Assembly (NCBI RefSeq): GCF_000788395.1
Contig: NZ_CP009888.1
Span: forward strand, 1,942,001 to 2,006,000
DNA from: Pseudoalteromonas piratica
Lineage (GTDB): Bacteria; Pseudomonadota; Gammaproteobacteria; Enterobacterales; Alteromonadaceae
Reading direction: 5' to 3'
Length of the DNA: 64,000 bases
Position 1 is the stretch's first letter; each line of letters opens with the position of its first letter. Below are positions 23,401 through 37,259 of the stretch, piece after piece. A model generated the notes under the pieces. It was not told the origin of the DNA, did no database searches, and worked only from the letters and a program-made list of their open reading frames with translations. Position numbers and translations under genes: made by a program.

Positions 23401-23638
23401 AGAAAGAATTTTAGTATTAGCGGATATATTTGAGGCTTTAACAGCGTCAGATAGGCCTTATAAAAAAGCCAAACCATTGAGTGTAGCAATCGATATTTTG
23501 CATAAAATGTGCTTGGATGAACACGTTGATATTGAAGTGTTCAAATTGTTTTTACGTTCTGGTATTTACAAAGAGTATGCAAAAAAATATATGCCGGTTC
23601 AGCAAGTAGATAAAGTAGATTTAAGCAAATACTTGTAA
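20489..23638 (+). CDS. Membrane sensor with SBP_bac_3 domain and split HD-GYP phosphodiesterase
   Basis: A 1049-residue membrane protein. TM1 lies at residues about 8-32. A periplasmic Cache-like region (35-270) and a solute-binding-protein family 3 domain (about 285-510) follow, then TM2 near 585-610, a HAMP-like linker and the HD-GYP catalytic domain. HD-GYP proteins hydrolyse c-di-GMP. The HD pair is His732-Asp733 in WLHDCGK, and the GYP motif is at residues 958-960 after ASTHHETLKGT. About 226 residues separate the two, far more than in the basic domain, because of a charged helical insertion. The periplasmic SBP fold suggests an amino-acid-like ligand, by inference. A terminator follows at 23655. 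Confidence 0.9.
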   Translation: MFSSTKITFRVTLAFICLLIAVITASVAIGLQYYFSKQITVSASQQFAEQVSKQVELSVSKMDDTAKNTASLLAKYSSLIEGHTLAGKADQILTDLLIDHNDFYAIYYGFDNGDFYELINLETNQKVRKQLNAAMEDRFVKIHIYTENGRRVRKTEFLNDKLQVRHSKLEESDYDASSRHWFINANTKHVVKSPPYLFHHLQASGQTYSKIVNGTNHVVAVDLTLQTIAKQLNSSFERNGNSDSIEAYIYDSQGELLLSNKSAEEKASLKVQPLVLSEEQQALVERIGALSVSNELDWAPIDFSISGMPKGYTPALISLLGQKLNLEINFINGYAWSELVSLYQNDKIDVLQPVHQTLSNKGWGTYSKPLLNLPLTLATLPGNNTISSLSELNNKRLAIPEGWSLISAIEQSYPEISIIEVSDLQAALLAVKDGKVDAAIDSQLILAYTAKMFFIEGLQFHKNIDASLLSFDTNLRMVAKNKKIVDLLNFALENITQQELAFLSEQWLTFDLNAKAVDASNVVPYKQLITLSTDNANHNRLQVVEINNTDYLLFIAPTTLGTEEQNYLALLIPTKLAYAEGLSYVTKSIIVTILILCLLMPLTYFVASPIVAAMRRLSIENLKIQQRNYDAIEVEHSFIKEIDEVFDSLNQMAESIKAYEAKQAELLDSFVKLIAQAIDDKSPYTAGHCNRVPELGLMLANYASDSEDAYFKAFKLDSDDKKREFKLAAWLHDCGKIITPEHIVDKGSKLECIYNRIHEIRMRFEVLLRDAEIDFYQQLIQHPTRENELKSALIATRQSLNEEYEFVAKINQGGEFMEDDKLERLEAIAKRTWQRNLSDRVGLSPLEEMFLLNDDDECLPVKEQLLADKTSHIIKREHAVEYAPHLGINVEIPEHKANLGELYNLKVGRGTLTSEDRFIINEHIIGTIKMLDSLPFPEELANVPRFASTHHETLKGTGYPRKLKAEDLSIPERILVLADIFEALTASDRPYKKAKPLSVAIDILHKMCLDEHVDIEVFKLFLRSGIYKEYAKKYMPVQQVDKVDLSKYL

Positions 23639-23654
23639 TTGACAATTCGATAAT

Positions 23655-23681
23655 AAAAAAGGCTGGTAACCAGCCTTTTTT
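23655..23681. terminator. Bidirectional terminator, HD-GYP gene and spoVR
   Basis: The stem AAAAAGGCTGG and its complement close a TAA loop, with T-runs on both strands, between converging genes. Confidence 0.92.
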
Positions 23682-23693
23682 ATTAAACTTTAT

Positions 23694-25202
23694 TTAAGCG
23701 GTGTTTGCTGTTGCAAGCGGACATCGAGCTAGTTCGTTTATTTCACCACTTGCCATTTCTTGTTCTAATATCACATCAAACCCCCACAAACGGTGAAGAT
23801 GTTTAATTACCTCATCTTTGGTATTTGCTAAAGGAATATCGTTATGCGGTGTATAGCGTAATGTAAGTGAACGATCGCCACGAATATCAACATTAAACAC
23901 CTGAATGTTAGGCTCTAGATTGCTTAAGTTATATTGCTCTGATAATGCTTGGCGAATAGCACGATAGCCAGACTCATTATGAATTGCACTAACCTCAAGG
24001 TGAGTTTCCTTTTCATTATCTAAAATGGAAAAAAACTTGAAGTCACGCATCAATTTGGGAGATAAAAACTGGCTAATAAAGCTTTCATCTTTAAAATTTT
24101 CCATCGCAAAATGAAGGGTGTCGAGCCAGTTACTGCCAGCAATTTCAGGGAACCAATATTTATCTTCCTCAGTTGGGTTTTCACAAATTCGACGAATATC
24201 AACCATCATATTAAACCCGAGCGCATAGGGGTTAATACCAGAATAATATGGCGAGTTATAAGGAGGTTGATAGACTACATTGGTATGCGATTGGAGTATT
24301 TCTAACATAAAGGCGTCAGTGAGTTTACCTTCATCGTATAAATGATTTAACAAGGTGTAATGCCAAAATGTAGCCCATCCCTCATTCATCACTTGGGTCT
24401 GCTTTTGTGGGTAAAAATACTGCGAAATTTTACGCACAATACGAATTATTTCTCTCTGCCAAATTTCTAGTAAAGGGGCGCGTTTTTCAATAAAGTAAAG
24501 AATGTTCTCTTGTGGCTCATTGGGAAATCGTGCCTGTTGTGTTTCTGTTTCATTGTGTTGTGATGGAATGGTTTTCCAAAGCTCATTTACTTGCGACTGC
24601 AAATAATCTTCACGCTCTTTTTGCCTTTTTTGTTCTTCAAAAAGTGAAATTTGCTGAGGGCGTTTATAGCGGTCTACGCCATAATTCATTAAGGCATGAC
24701 ATGAATCGAGAAGTTGTTCAACTTCATCTACACCGTATTTTTGTTCACATTCAGCTATGTAGTTTTTTGCAAATAACAGATAATCAATAATCGAACTGGC
24801 ATCAGTCCATGTTTTAAATAAATAATTACCCTTAAAAAAAGAATTGTGTCCATAACATGCATGCGCCATTACTAAAGCTTGCATGGGCATGGTGTTTTCT
24901 TCCATTAAATATGCGATACAGGGATCAGAATTAATTACAATTTCATACGCAAGACCCATTGCACCGCGTTTGTAGTTTTGCTCTGTTTGAATAAATTTCT
25001 TACCAAAAGACCAATGGCTGTAACCGATAGGCATACCGACGCTGGAATACGCATCCATCATTTGCTCAGCAGTGATTACCTCAATTTGATTAGGGTAGGT
25101 ATCAAGGCGGTAAAACTCTGCAACTCTAGCAATCTCGGTTTGATATTCTCCGAGTAAATCGAATGTCCAATCAGGACCATCACTTAGTATGTTTTTACTC
25201 AT
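23694..25202 (-). CDS. SpoVR family protein (YcgB-like)
   Basis: A 502-residue SpoVR family protein, named from a Bacillus cortex gene but widespread in proteobacteria as YcgB, of unknown biochemical activity. It contains the characteristic MNEGWATFWHYTLLN and GINPYALGFNM segments near residues 275-345. It is the third gene of the prkA-yeaH-spoVR set, 14 bases after yeaH, and these three are linked to stationary-phase and nitrogen-stress responses in enteric bacteria. No membrane segments are seen. Confidence 0.95.
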   Translation of the reverse strand: MSKNILSDGPDWTFDLLGEYQTEIARVAEFYRLDTYPNQIEVITAEQMMDAYSSVGMPIGYSHWSFGKKFIQTEQNYKRGAMGLAYEIVINSDPCIAYLMEENTMPMQALVMAHACYGHNSFFKGNYLFKTWTDASSIIDYLLFAKNYIAECEQKYGVDEVEQLLDSCHALMNYGVDRYKRPQQISLFEEQKRQKEREDYLQSQVNELWKTIPSQHNETETQQARFPNEPQENILYFIEKRAPLLEIWQREIIRIVRKISQYFYPQKQTQVMNEGWATFWHYTLLNHLYDEGKLTDAFMLEILQSHTNVVYQPPYNSPYYSGINPYALGFNMMVDIRRICENPTEEDKYWFPEIAGSNWLDTLHFAMENFKDESFISQFLSPKLMRDFKFFSILDNEKETHLEVSAIHNESGYRAIRQALSEQYNLSNLEPNIQVFNVDIRGDRSLTLRYTPHNDIPLANTKDEVIKHLHRLWGFDVILEQEMASGEINELARCPLATANTA

Positions 25203-25216
25203 AACTAGTCCTTTTA

Positions 25217-26497
25217 TTAAGCTACATCTGCAGTGGCATCTTTTTTAAATAGCTCCCTGAATATAGGGTAAATATCTTCTACAGATTTAATATGTTGAAT
25301 GGCAAAATTTTCGTGAGTATCAGCAAGTACTTGATATTCTCGCCATAAGCTTTGATGTGCTCGCGTTGTGATTTCAATGTAAGCATAATAACGCGTCACT
25401 GGCAGGATTTTATTTGTTAGCCAATCGCTACATTGTGGAGAATCATCAGCCCAATTGTCGCCATCAGAAGCTTGAGCTGCATAAATATTCCATTGTTCTG
25501 AGTCGTAACGCTCTTTTATGATTTCATCCATTAACTTTAATGCACTGGATACTATTGTGCCGCCAGTTTCTTGCGAGTAGAAAAATTCGTGTTCATCTAC
25601 TTCTTTTGCTTGTGTGTGATGCCTTATATAAACAACTTCAATGTCTTTGTATGTTCTCGTGAGGAATAGATAAAGCAAGATATAAAACCGTTTGGCAGTC
25701 TCTTTTGTTGCTTGATCCATTGAACCAGAAACATCCATTAAGCAAAACATCACTGCTTTTGAGCTAGGCTCAGGGCGTTTTTCATAATTTCGAAAACGTA
25801 AATCAAAGGTATCAATAAAAGGCACGGTAGCGATTTTATTTTTTAGTTGCTCAATTTCTTTTTCAAGTAGAGCTATTTCACTTTGATTCTCTTTCTTGTT
25901 TGTTTGTAGCTTTGCAAGCGTTTCTTCTAATTCGGCCAACTGGCGTTTTTTACCAGCAGTCATAGCAATACGTCTTGCCACAGAGCCTTGTAATGAACGC
26001 ACAATATCAATATTGGAAGGTACGCCGTCGTTACTGTACCCAGCACGGTGGGTTTTCATTTGAACAAGTTTGTTAAGCTGGTTTTTTCTGAGGTTAGGCA
26101 GAGCTAAATCTTCGAAAAGCAAATCCAAATATTCATCTTTTGAAATTGAAAAAACAAAATCATCTTGGCCTTCACCCGAGTCACTAGCATCGCCTTCGCC
26201 AGCACCTTGGCCTTGTCCACCAAGAGGACGTTTAATTTTATCCCCTTGGCTAAATTGGTCGTTACCCGGGTGAACCATATCCCGTTTTCCACCTTTTCCC
26301 TGGTGGAAAATCGGTTCTTGCATATCACGGCTTGGAATCGAGATGCTTTCGCCATTTTCAACGTCAGTAACGCTTCTTTTAGCAATTGCATCCGATACCG
26401 CTTCTTTTATTTGGCGTTTATACCGTCTTATAAAACGTTGGCGGTTTACCGTATTTTTGTTTTTTCCGTTTAAGCGTCGGTCAATAAAATGTGCCAT
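25217..26497 (-). CDS. yeaH: YeaH/YhbH family protein (DUF444)
   Basis: A 426-residue DUF444 protein. The basic N-terminus [22 protein letters not shown] is typical, then a Gly/Asp-rich linker (residues 75-110). A coiled coil follows at about 175-225. A VWA-like domain comes next, with the metal-site DVSGSMDQ near residue 255. Partner of the PrkA kinase. It lies between prkA (38-base gap) and spoVR (14-base gap) in a single unit. Confidence 0.95.
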   Translation of the reverse strand: MAHFIDRRLNGKNKNTVNRQRFIRRYKRQIKEAVSDAIAKRSVTDVENGESISIPSRDMQEPIFHQGKGGKRDMVHPGNDQFSQGDKIKRPLGGQGQGAGEGDASDSGEGQDDFVFSISKDEYLDLLFEDLALPNLRKNQLNKLVQMKTHRAGYSNDGVPSNIDIVRSLQGSVARRIAMTAGKKRQLAELEETLAKLQTNKKENQSEIALLEKEIEQLKNKIATVPFIDTFDLRFRNYEKRPEPSSKAVMFCLMDVSGSMDQATKETAKRFYILLYLFLTRTYKDIEVVYIRHHTQAKEVDEHEFFYSQETGGTIVSSALKLMDEIIKERYDSEQWNIYAAQASDGDNWADDSPQCSDWLTNKILPVTRYYAYIEITTRAHQSLWREYQVLADTHENFAIQHIKSVEDIYPIFRELFKKDATADVA

Positions 26498-26535
26498 ACA
26501 CGCCTCCGTAAGTCTTCGTTACTATTACTACTCAA

Positions 26536-28458
26536 TTACTGCGACTTACGAACGCGTAAATACCATTCACTGAGCAAGCGAACTTGTTTCGCTGTGTAGC
26601 CTTTTTCGACCATACGATTAACAAAATCCTCATGTTTTTGCTGATCTTCAGCACTGGTTTTTGCATTAAATGAAATAACTGGGAGCAAATCTTCGGTATT
26701 TGAAAACATTTTCTTTTCGATGACCGTTCTTAGTTTTTCATAACTTGTCCAAACAGGGTTTTTGCCATTGTTATTGGCACGTGCTCTTAGTACAAAATTA
26801 ACAATTTCGTTACGGAAATCTTTTGGATTAGAGATACCCGCGGGTTTTTCAATTTTCTCAAGTTCAGCATTGAGCGCTGCTCTATCAAATAACTGGCCAG
26901 TATCTGGATCGCGGAACTCCTGGTCTTGGATCCAAAAGTCGGCATAGGTAACATATCTGTCAAAGATATTCTGGCCGTATTCAGAGTACGACTCTAGATA
27001 GGCGGTTTGGATCTCTTTGCCGATAAACTCAACGTATTTGGGAATCAAGAATCCTTTTAAAAATTCAAGGTAACGCTCTTGCGTTTCTTGCGGGAATTGT
27101 TCTCTTTCAATTTGTTGTTCAAGTACATAAAATAAATGAACAGGGTTTGCTGCTACTTCGGTATGATCAAAGTTAAACACGCGCGACAAAATCTTGAATG
27201 CAAAGCGAGTGGATAAACCATTCATACCTTCATCTACACCAGCATAATCTTTGTATTCTTGGTACGACTTAGCTTTTGGATCGGTGTCTTTTAGGCTCTC
27301 ACCATCGTACACGCGCATTTTTGAATAAATGCTTGAGTTTTCAGGCTCTTTAATACGCGAAAGTACCGAAAATTGGGCGAGTGTTTCAAGCGTACCCGGA
27401 GCGCATGGCGCTTCATTTAACTCTGAATGCTGCAGTAGCTTATCGTAAATTTTGATTTCTTCATTTACACGTAAACAATATGGTACTTTGACAATATATA
27501 CACGGTCTAAGAACGCTTCATTGTTTTTGTTGCCCTTGAAGGTTTGCCATTCTGATTCGTTAGAGTGAGCTAAAATCATACCATTAAACGGTAAAGCTGA
27601 GAGGCCTTCGGTGCCGTTATAGTTGCCTTCCTGTGTAGCTGTTAATAATGGGTGAAGCACTTTTATCGGTGCTTTAAACATTTCAACAAATTCCATCAAC
27701 CCTTGGTTTGCATGACAAAGGGCACCAGAATAGGCATACGCGTCGGCATCATTTTGTGCATAGTGTTCGAGTTTGCGAATATCCACTTTACCGACTAATG
27801 CACTGATATCTTGATTGTTTTCATCACCAGGTTCAGTTTTTGCAATTGCCACTTGATCAAGTATAGAGGGGTAACGCTTTACTACTTTAAATTGGGTAAT
27901 ATCGCCATTGAACTCATGCAAGCGTTTTGTCGCCCAAGGTGACATAATAGTTTTGATGTAGCGATTGCTTATACCGTATTCTTTTTCAAGAATCTCACCA
28001 TCCTCAACGGGATCAAAAAGACACAGTGGGTGATCATTAACCGGCGAACCTTTTAAAGAGTAAATTGGCACTTTTTGCATTAGATATTTAAGTTTTTCAG
28101 CAAGTGAAGATTTACCGCCACCTACAGGCCCAAGTAAATAAAGCACTTGTTTACACTCTTCGAGTCCTTGTGCTGCATGCTTCAAGTAAGCAACAATTTG
28201 CTCGATACTTTCTTCCATACCATAAAATTCTTGGAAAGCAGGGTAGCGTGGAATAACACGGTTTGAAAATATACGGCTGAGAGTTGGATCTTGCGATGTG
28301 TCTACCATTTCGGGTTGGCCAATCGCCATTAATAGCCTTTCAGCTGAGCTGGCATAGGCTGATTTATCCTCTTTACAAATCTCAAGAAACTCAGCAATAG
28401 TAAATTCTTCTTCTTTTGCGGCTTCGTAACGAGATTGAAAATGATCAAATATTGTCAT
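26536..28458 (-). CDS. yeaG: PrkA/YeaG serine protein kinase
   Basis: A 640-residue PrkA family protein with an N-terminal AAA domain (Walker A LGPVGGGKSSLAEKL near residue 108) and a C-terminal kinase-like PrkA domain. The E. coli homologue YeaG is expressed under nitrogen starvation and stationary phase. GGAGG precedes the ATG at 28458. Upstream there is a TGGC...TTGCA resemblance to a sigma-54 promoter, but the GG to GC spacing is one base too long. First gene of the prkA-yeaH-spoVR unit. Confidence 0.96.
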   Translation of the reverse strand: MTIFDHFQSRYEAAKEEEFTIAEFLEICKEDKSAYASSAERLLMAIGQPEMVDTSQDPTLSRIFSNRVIPRYPAFQEFYGMEESIEQIVAYLKHAAQGLEECKQVLYLLGPVGGGKSSLAEKLKYLMQKVPIYSLKGSPVNDHPLCLFDPVEDGEILEKEYGISNRYIKTIMSPWATKRLHEFNGDITQFKVVKRYPSILDQVAIAKTEPGDENNQDISALVGKVDIRKLEHYAQNDADAYAYSGALCHANQGLMEFVEMFKAPIKVLHPLLTATQEGNYNGTEGLSALPFNGMILAHSNESEWQTFKGNKNNEAFLDRVYIVKVPYCLRVNEEIKIYDKLLQHSELNEAPCAPGTLETLAQFSVLSRIKEPENSSIYSKMRVYDGESLKDTDPKAKSYQEYKDYAGVDEGMNGLSTRFAFKILSRVFNFDHTEVAANPVHLFYVLEQQIEREQFPQETQERYLEFLKGFLIPKYVEFIGKEIQTAYLESYSEYGQNIFDRYVTYADFWIQDQEFRDPDTGQLFDRAALNAELEKIEKPAGISNPKDFRNEIVNFVLRARANNNGKNPVWTSYEKLRTVIEKKMFSNTEDLLPVISFNAKTSAEDQQKHEDFVNRMVEKGYTAKQVRLLSEWYLRVRKSQ

Positions 28459-28641
28459 AAAGACCTCCTAAATACCGGAAAGTTTGCAACTGCAATAAAA
28501 CTAGCCACTACTTATAAGGTTAGACGGGTTTTTTGAATGTGCGAGGTAAATAAAAGATTTTTAAAGAAAAAACTTCACTATTTTTCAGAGTGTTGAATAT
28601 TGTGCAATAGTGGGTAAGTTTTTTGTAATGGGAAAGAGGAA

Positions 28642-28673
28642 ATGTTAGTAAAGCTAAGGTGCTTTACTAACAT
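28642..28673 (-). terminator. Hairpin downstream of sodB
   Basis: A perfect 12-bp stem (ATGTTAGTAAAG and its complement) with an 8-base loop lies about ten bases past the sodB stop. There is no strong T-run after it on the minus strand, so it may instead stabilise the mRNA 3' end. Confidence 0.55.
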
Positions 28674-28682
28674 TGGAATAGA

Positions 28683-29264
28683 TTAAGCTAGGTTTGCGTT
28701 TGCAAATTCCCAGTTAACTAATGCCCAGAAACCATTTAGGTATTCAGGACGAACGTTACGGTAATCGATGTAGTAAGCGTGTTCCCAAAGGTCAACAGTA
28801 ATGATTGGCGTAACACCTTCTTCAGTTAGTGGTGTTGCTGCATTTGAAGTGTTAACGATGTCTAGGCTGCCGTCAGCTAGTTGTACTAACCACGTCCAGC
28901 TTGAACCAAAGTTGTTAACCGCTTTGTCATTGAATGCAGCTTGGAATTCAGCAAAAGAACCCCATTTTGCATTGATTAATTCAGCAACTTTACCTGATGG
29001 CTCGCCACCACCATTTGGAGATAGGCTGTTCCAGTAGAAAGTGTGGTTCCAAATTTGTGCTGCGTTGTTAAATACACCGCCTTCTGAGCTACATACTACT
29101 TCTTCAAGTGTTTTACCTTCGAAGTCAGTGCCCTCAACTAAACCGTTAAGCTTAACAACATAAGTGTTGTGGTGCTTACCGTGGTGGAATTCTAGAGTTT
29201 CTTTTGAGATATGCGGCTCAAGCGCATCGATTGCATAAGGTAGTGACGGTAGTTCAAAAGCCAT
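28683..29264 (-). CDS. sodB: Superoxide dismutase, Fe type
   Basis: A 193-residue cytosolic superoxide dismutase that converts superoxide to peroxide and oxygen. The metal ligands are visible: His27 in FHHGKHH, the His of QIWNHTFYW near residue 74, and Asp and His in [11 protein letters not shown] near 157-161. [14 protein letters not shown], with Gln in the chain AAQ, and the SodB-like length favour the iron form. The start follows a GGAG-like site. It is divergent from grxD. Its promoter overlaps an IscR-like site at 29335-29359. Confidence 0.97.
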   Translation of the reverse strand: MAFELPSLPYAIDALEPHISKETLEFHHGKHHNTYVVKLNGLVEGTDFEGKTLEEVVCSSEGGVFNNAAQIWNHTFYWNSLSPNGGGEPSGKVAELINAKWGSFAEFQAAFNDKAVNNFGSSWTWLVQLADGSLDIVNTSNAATPLTEEGVTPIITVDLWEHAYYIDYRNVRPEYLNGFWALVNWEFANANLA

Positions 29265-29326
29265 TTTATTTCTCCGTTGGCGTTAAAAAGCGGACAACTT
29301 TTTACATGAAGATGTCCGATATAAGT

Positions 29327-29359
29327 GTTAAACTATACCCGAGTATTTTACTCAAGTTT
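29327..29359 (-). promoter_or_regulatory. sodB promoter overlapped by IscR type-1-like site
   Basis: On the minus strand, TTGAGT (29350-29355) and TTTAAC (29327-29332) are separated by 17 bases. Positions 29335-29359 match the E. coli IscR type-1 consensus at 22 of 25 positions by my alignment: ATACCCGAGT at one end, ACTCAAG at the other. The symmetric C-to-G change occurs in both half sites. In E. coli the iscR promoter site likewise overlaps the -35. The site lies in the shared sodB-grxD upstream region, so either gene could be controlled. Confidence 0.6.
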
Positions 29360-29498
29360 TTATAAACAGCAATGCTAGATAAAAATTTGCGGTTATTTTA
29401 TAGTCAGTTAGTCACTGTTAAACCACGAATTCAGGCAAATAGCATAGTATTAACTTAAAGAAAATTCACCTTATGTGACTAGGGTGTCGAGGTAGTAA

Positions 29499-29831
29499 AT
29501 GGAAACTTTAGATAAGATCAAACAACAAATCGCAGAAAATTCGATTCTACTGTATATGAAAGGCTCTCCAAAATTACCGAGCTGCGGTTTTTCATCACAA
29601 GCTTCACAAGCATTAATGGCGTGTGGCGAGCAGTTTGCGTATGTTGATATTCTTCAAAATCCAGATATTCGTGCTGAGCTACCAGCTTATGCAAACTGGC
29701 CTACGTTCCCACAATTATGGGTAGAAGGCGAGCTTATTGGCGGTTGTGACATTATTGTTGAAATGTTTCAGCGTGGTGAACTTCAGCCACTGATCACTGA
29801 AGTTGCTGCAAAGAATAAAGAGGCAGAATAA
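29499..29831 (+). CDS. grxD: Monothiol glutaredoxin, CGFS type
   Basis: A 110-residue glutaredoxin 4 family protein that carries or transfers [2Fe-2S] clusters. The active-site CGFS is residues 29-32. The glutathione-binding TFPQLWVEGELIGGCDII segment follows. Length matches E. coli GrxD (115). GAGG precedes the start by about six bases. Its upstream region shares an IscR-like site with sodB, which fits an Fe-S role. Confidence 0.97.
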   Translation: METLDKIKQQIAENSILLYMKGSPKLPSCGFSSQASQALMACGEQFAYVDILQNPDIRAELPAYANWPTFPQLWVEGELIGGCDIIVEMFQRGELQPLITEVAAKNKEAE

Positions 29832-29869
29832 TTTTTAGTGAATTACTAATTGATTCCCCTCTACATTTG

Positions 29870-29905
29870 CTAAGCTTAAAGCATTAATTGATGTTTTAAG
29901 CTTAG
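29870..29905 (+). repeat. Inverted repeat abutting the start codon of the next gene
   Basis: CTAAGCTTAAA (29870-29880) and its exact complement (29895-29905) flank a 14-base loop. The right arm ends one base before the ATG at 29907. It could be a grxD terminator or a translation-masking hairpin. There is no T-run of note. Confidence 0.6.
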
Positions 29906-29906
29906 T

Positions 29907-30818
29907 ATGACAGTTCTTTACCGCTACTTTATTATATATTTTTTTCTACTTATATATACCATCGAAGGTTTAGCGGTTACTGATAAACTTGTTTATCAGC
30001 ATCAAAATCAAACAAAAATCTCTAGTGTTAAACAACTCGCAGCAAATAGCTTTGAAATCATTCCACAATCGCAATCAAATTCACAAAAGATAATTAGATT
30101 AGTGACGCTTGATTGGCCGCCATATATAGATCGAAAAGTGTGTGGAAACGGCTGGGTATTTCAGCTGACTGGTGCACTTTTCTCAGAATTAGGTTACCGC
30201 ATTACGATAGAGTTTCTCCCTTGGGCTCGCTCTGTGAGAATGGCTGAACTAGGTAAAGCTGATATTTTGTTCCCTGAATATTTTATTGAGGTTACGGCCC
30301 CTAGTGATGTAATTCCAAACTCATTTCGACGTAATAATCTTGATCTATCAATCCCTTACCCTGGTGGGCTTATTGGCTTAATTAGTCGAAACGATTTTAA
30401 AAGTAACTATGATGGGTCTTTTTCATCGATTCAAGGGGCGAGGATTGGTGTTGTCAGGGGTTACCAAAACACGCCTGAATTCGATAAACACCTAGATTTA
30501 GGCTTTTTTAATGCTATCGAAGCGCGTGATGATGCACAGAACTTAAAAATGCTGTTGGCTGGACGTGTAGACTACATTGTTGCAGATCCCAATGTGGCAA
30601 ATTACTTGCTCGCAAATGATAAAGGTATTGAAGATAACGCAATCAAACTTGTACACCCGCCGTTTCAAGAGAATGACTTTTATTTTGCGATAAGTAAAAA
30701 GTCGACCAATTGGCAATCACTTCAAACAGAAATAAATGCAAAACTTGCTGAGTTTATTGAGTTAGGCACCCTTGCTGAAATTAAGCAGAAATCAGAAAAC
30801 TGCACTCCAAAAGATTAA
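29907..30818 (+). CDS. Periplasmic solute-binding protein family 3
   Basis: A 303-residue secreted protein. A hydrophobic signal peptide covers about residues 1-23 (FIIYFFLLIYTIEGLA). The SBP_bac_3 fold begins with IRLVTLDWPPYID and has a central RIGVVRGYQNTPEF lobe. No transporter permease or ATPase gene is near, so it may be an orphan binding protein or an extracellular sensor rather than part of an ABC importer. Many Alteromonadales have such orphans. The start lacks a clear Shine-Dalgarno, and a hairpin abuts it. Confidence 0.85.
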   Translation: MTVLYRYFIIYFFLLIYTIEGLAVTDKLVYQHQNQTKISSVKQLAANSFEIIPQSQSNSQKIIRLVTLDWPPYIDRKVCGNGWVFQLTGALFSELGYRITIEFLPWARSVRMAELGKADILFPEYFIEVTAPSDVIPNSFRRNNLDLSIPYPGGLIGLISRNDFKSNYDGSFSSIQGARIGVVRGYQNTPEFDKHLDLGFFNAIEARDDAQNLKMLLAGRVDYIVADPNVANYLLANDKGIEDNAIKLVHPPFQENDFYFAISKKSTNWQSLQTEINAKLAEFIELGTLAEIKQKSENCTPKD

Positions 30819-30882
30819 AATTAATCTGCAATCTATAAGTTTATTCAACTTAAAAAAATAAAATCCGGTTAATTGGTATTAC

Positions 30883-30900
30883 CATGAATAACTATTCATT
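30883..30900. promoter_or_regulatory. ARG box (ArgR operator)
   Basis: CATGAATAACTATTCATT matches the ArgR consensus TGAAT-N4-ATTCA exactly in both arms. It lies 15 bases before the gltB palindrome. Confidence 0.65.
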
Positions 30901-30910
30901 AATATGCATA

Positions 30911-30928
30911 GTTTACGTTTACGTAAAC
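30911..30928. promoter_or_regulatory. Perfect 18-bp palindrome GTTTACGTTTACGTAAAC
   Basis: Two exact 8-base arms flank TT. The core ACGTTTACGTAA recurs upstream of leucine dehydrogenase (57187-57204, opposite strand). From memory this resembles operators of the MerR-type LiuR regulator of branched-chain amino-acid catabolism in gammaproteobacteria. The regulator itself is not in this window. Confidence 0.6.
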
Positions 30929-31050
30929 TACATTTGAGACCTATTTTCATTTACATGACATTAATATGATACCGGTGTCAAAATGATCTTAATAATTAAA
31001 AAACCCTTTTTATGGGCGCTTTAGCGGTACTTTTGTTGATTTTATGTATA

Positions 31051-31087
31051 AATGAAAAATATTCAATAACATGAATATGTATTCATA
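31051..31087. promoter_or_regulatory. Tandem ARG boxes before the gltB promoter
   Basis: The right box (31070-31087) has perfect TGAAT-ATGT-ATTCA arms. The left (31051-31067) has TGAAA-AAT-ATTCA, one base short. ArgR usually binds such pairs. The right box ends six bases before the -35 element. Confidence 0.65.
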
Positions 31088-31093
31088 ATTGTG

Positions 31094-31122
31094 TTGACTA
31101 TATACCTTATCTTGGTTAATTT
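31094..31122 (+). promoter_or_regulatory. Candidate sigma-70 promoter of gltBD
   Basis: TTGACT (31094-31099) and TAATTT (31117-31122) are 17 bases apart. The -10 is weak, which suits an activated promoter. It is directly downstream of the ARG boxes. Confidence 0.5.
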
Positions 31123-31296
31123 TGAGCATCGCGCAGGTGAACACACGGCAAAAACCAACCAAGCAACCTTTGTTTCGCGTTAACAAAAATGTTGCGACTT
31201 CTCGAATTGAAATATTTATTCGATAGGTTTAAGCCAACGCTTCCGTCAATCACAACTGTATTGTTCACTTAAGCTGTAGCAAGGGAGGAGTCCAAC

Positions 31297-37180
<5,884 letters not shown>

Positions 37181-37212
37181 TCTTCATCGATTCAATTTTA
37201 TTTAGAACATAA

Positions 37213-37234
37213 AAAGGTGGGCATTGCCCACCTT
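37213..37234. terminator. Terminator between gltD and recN
   Basis: The stem AAGGTGGGC and its complement enclose ATT. The T-run is best on the minus strand (recN side) and shorter on the plus strand. Confidence 0.8.
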
Positions 37235-37259
37235 TATCTTATTTGAAAATTGTTATCGC

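Larger units (their letters stand above)
30819..31296 (+). other. gltBD control region
   Basis: A 478-base non-coding stretch. It contains, in order, the 11-mer AATTGGTATTA (30871-30881), an ARG box (30883-30900), the palindrome at 30911-30928, a second ARG-box pair (31051-31087), a candidate promoter (31094-31122) and a leader of about 170 bases ending in the gltB Shine-Dalgarno GGGAGGAG. No convincing small gene is seen. Confidence 0.7.

Noticed and set aside
28480..28530. Sigma-54 promoter before prkA
   Set aside because: TGGC...TTGCA has 11 rather than 10 bases between the GG and GC elements.
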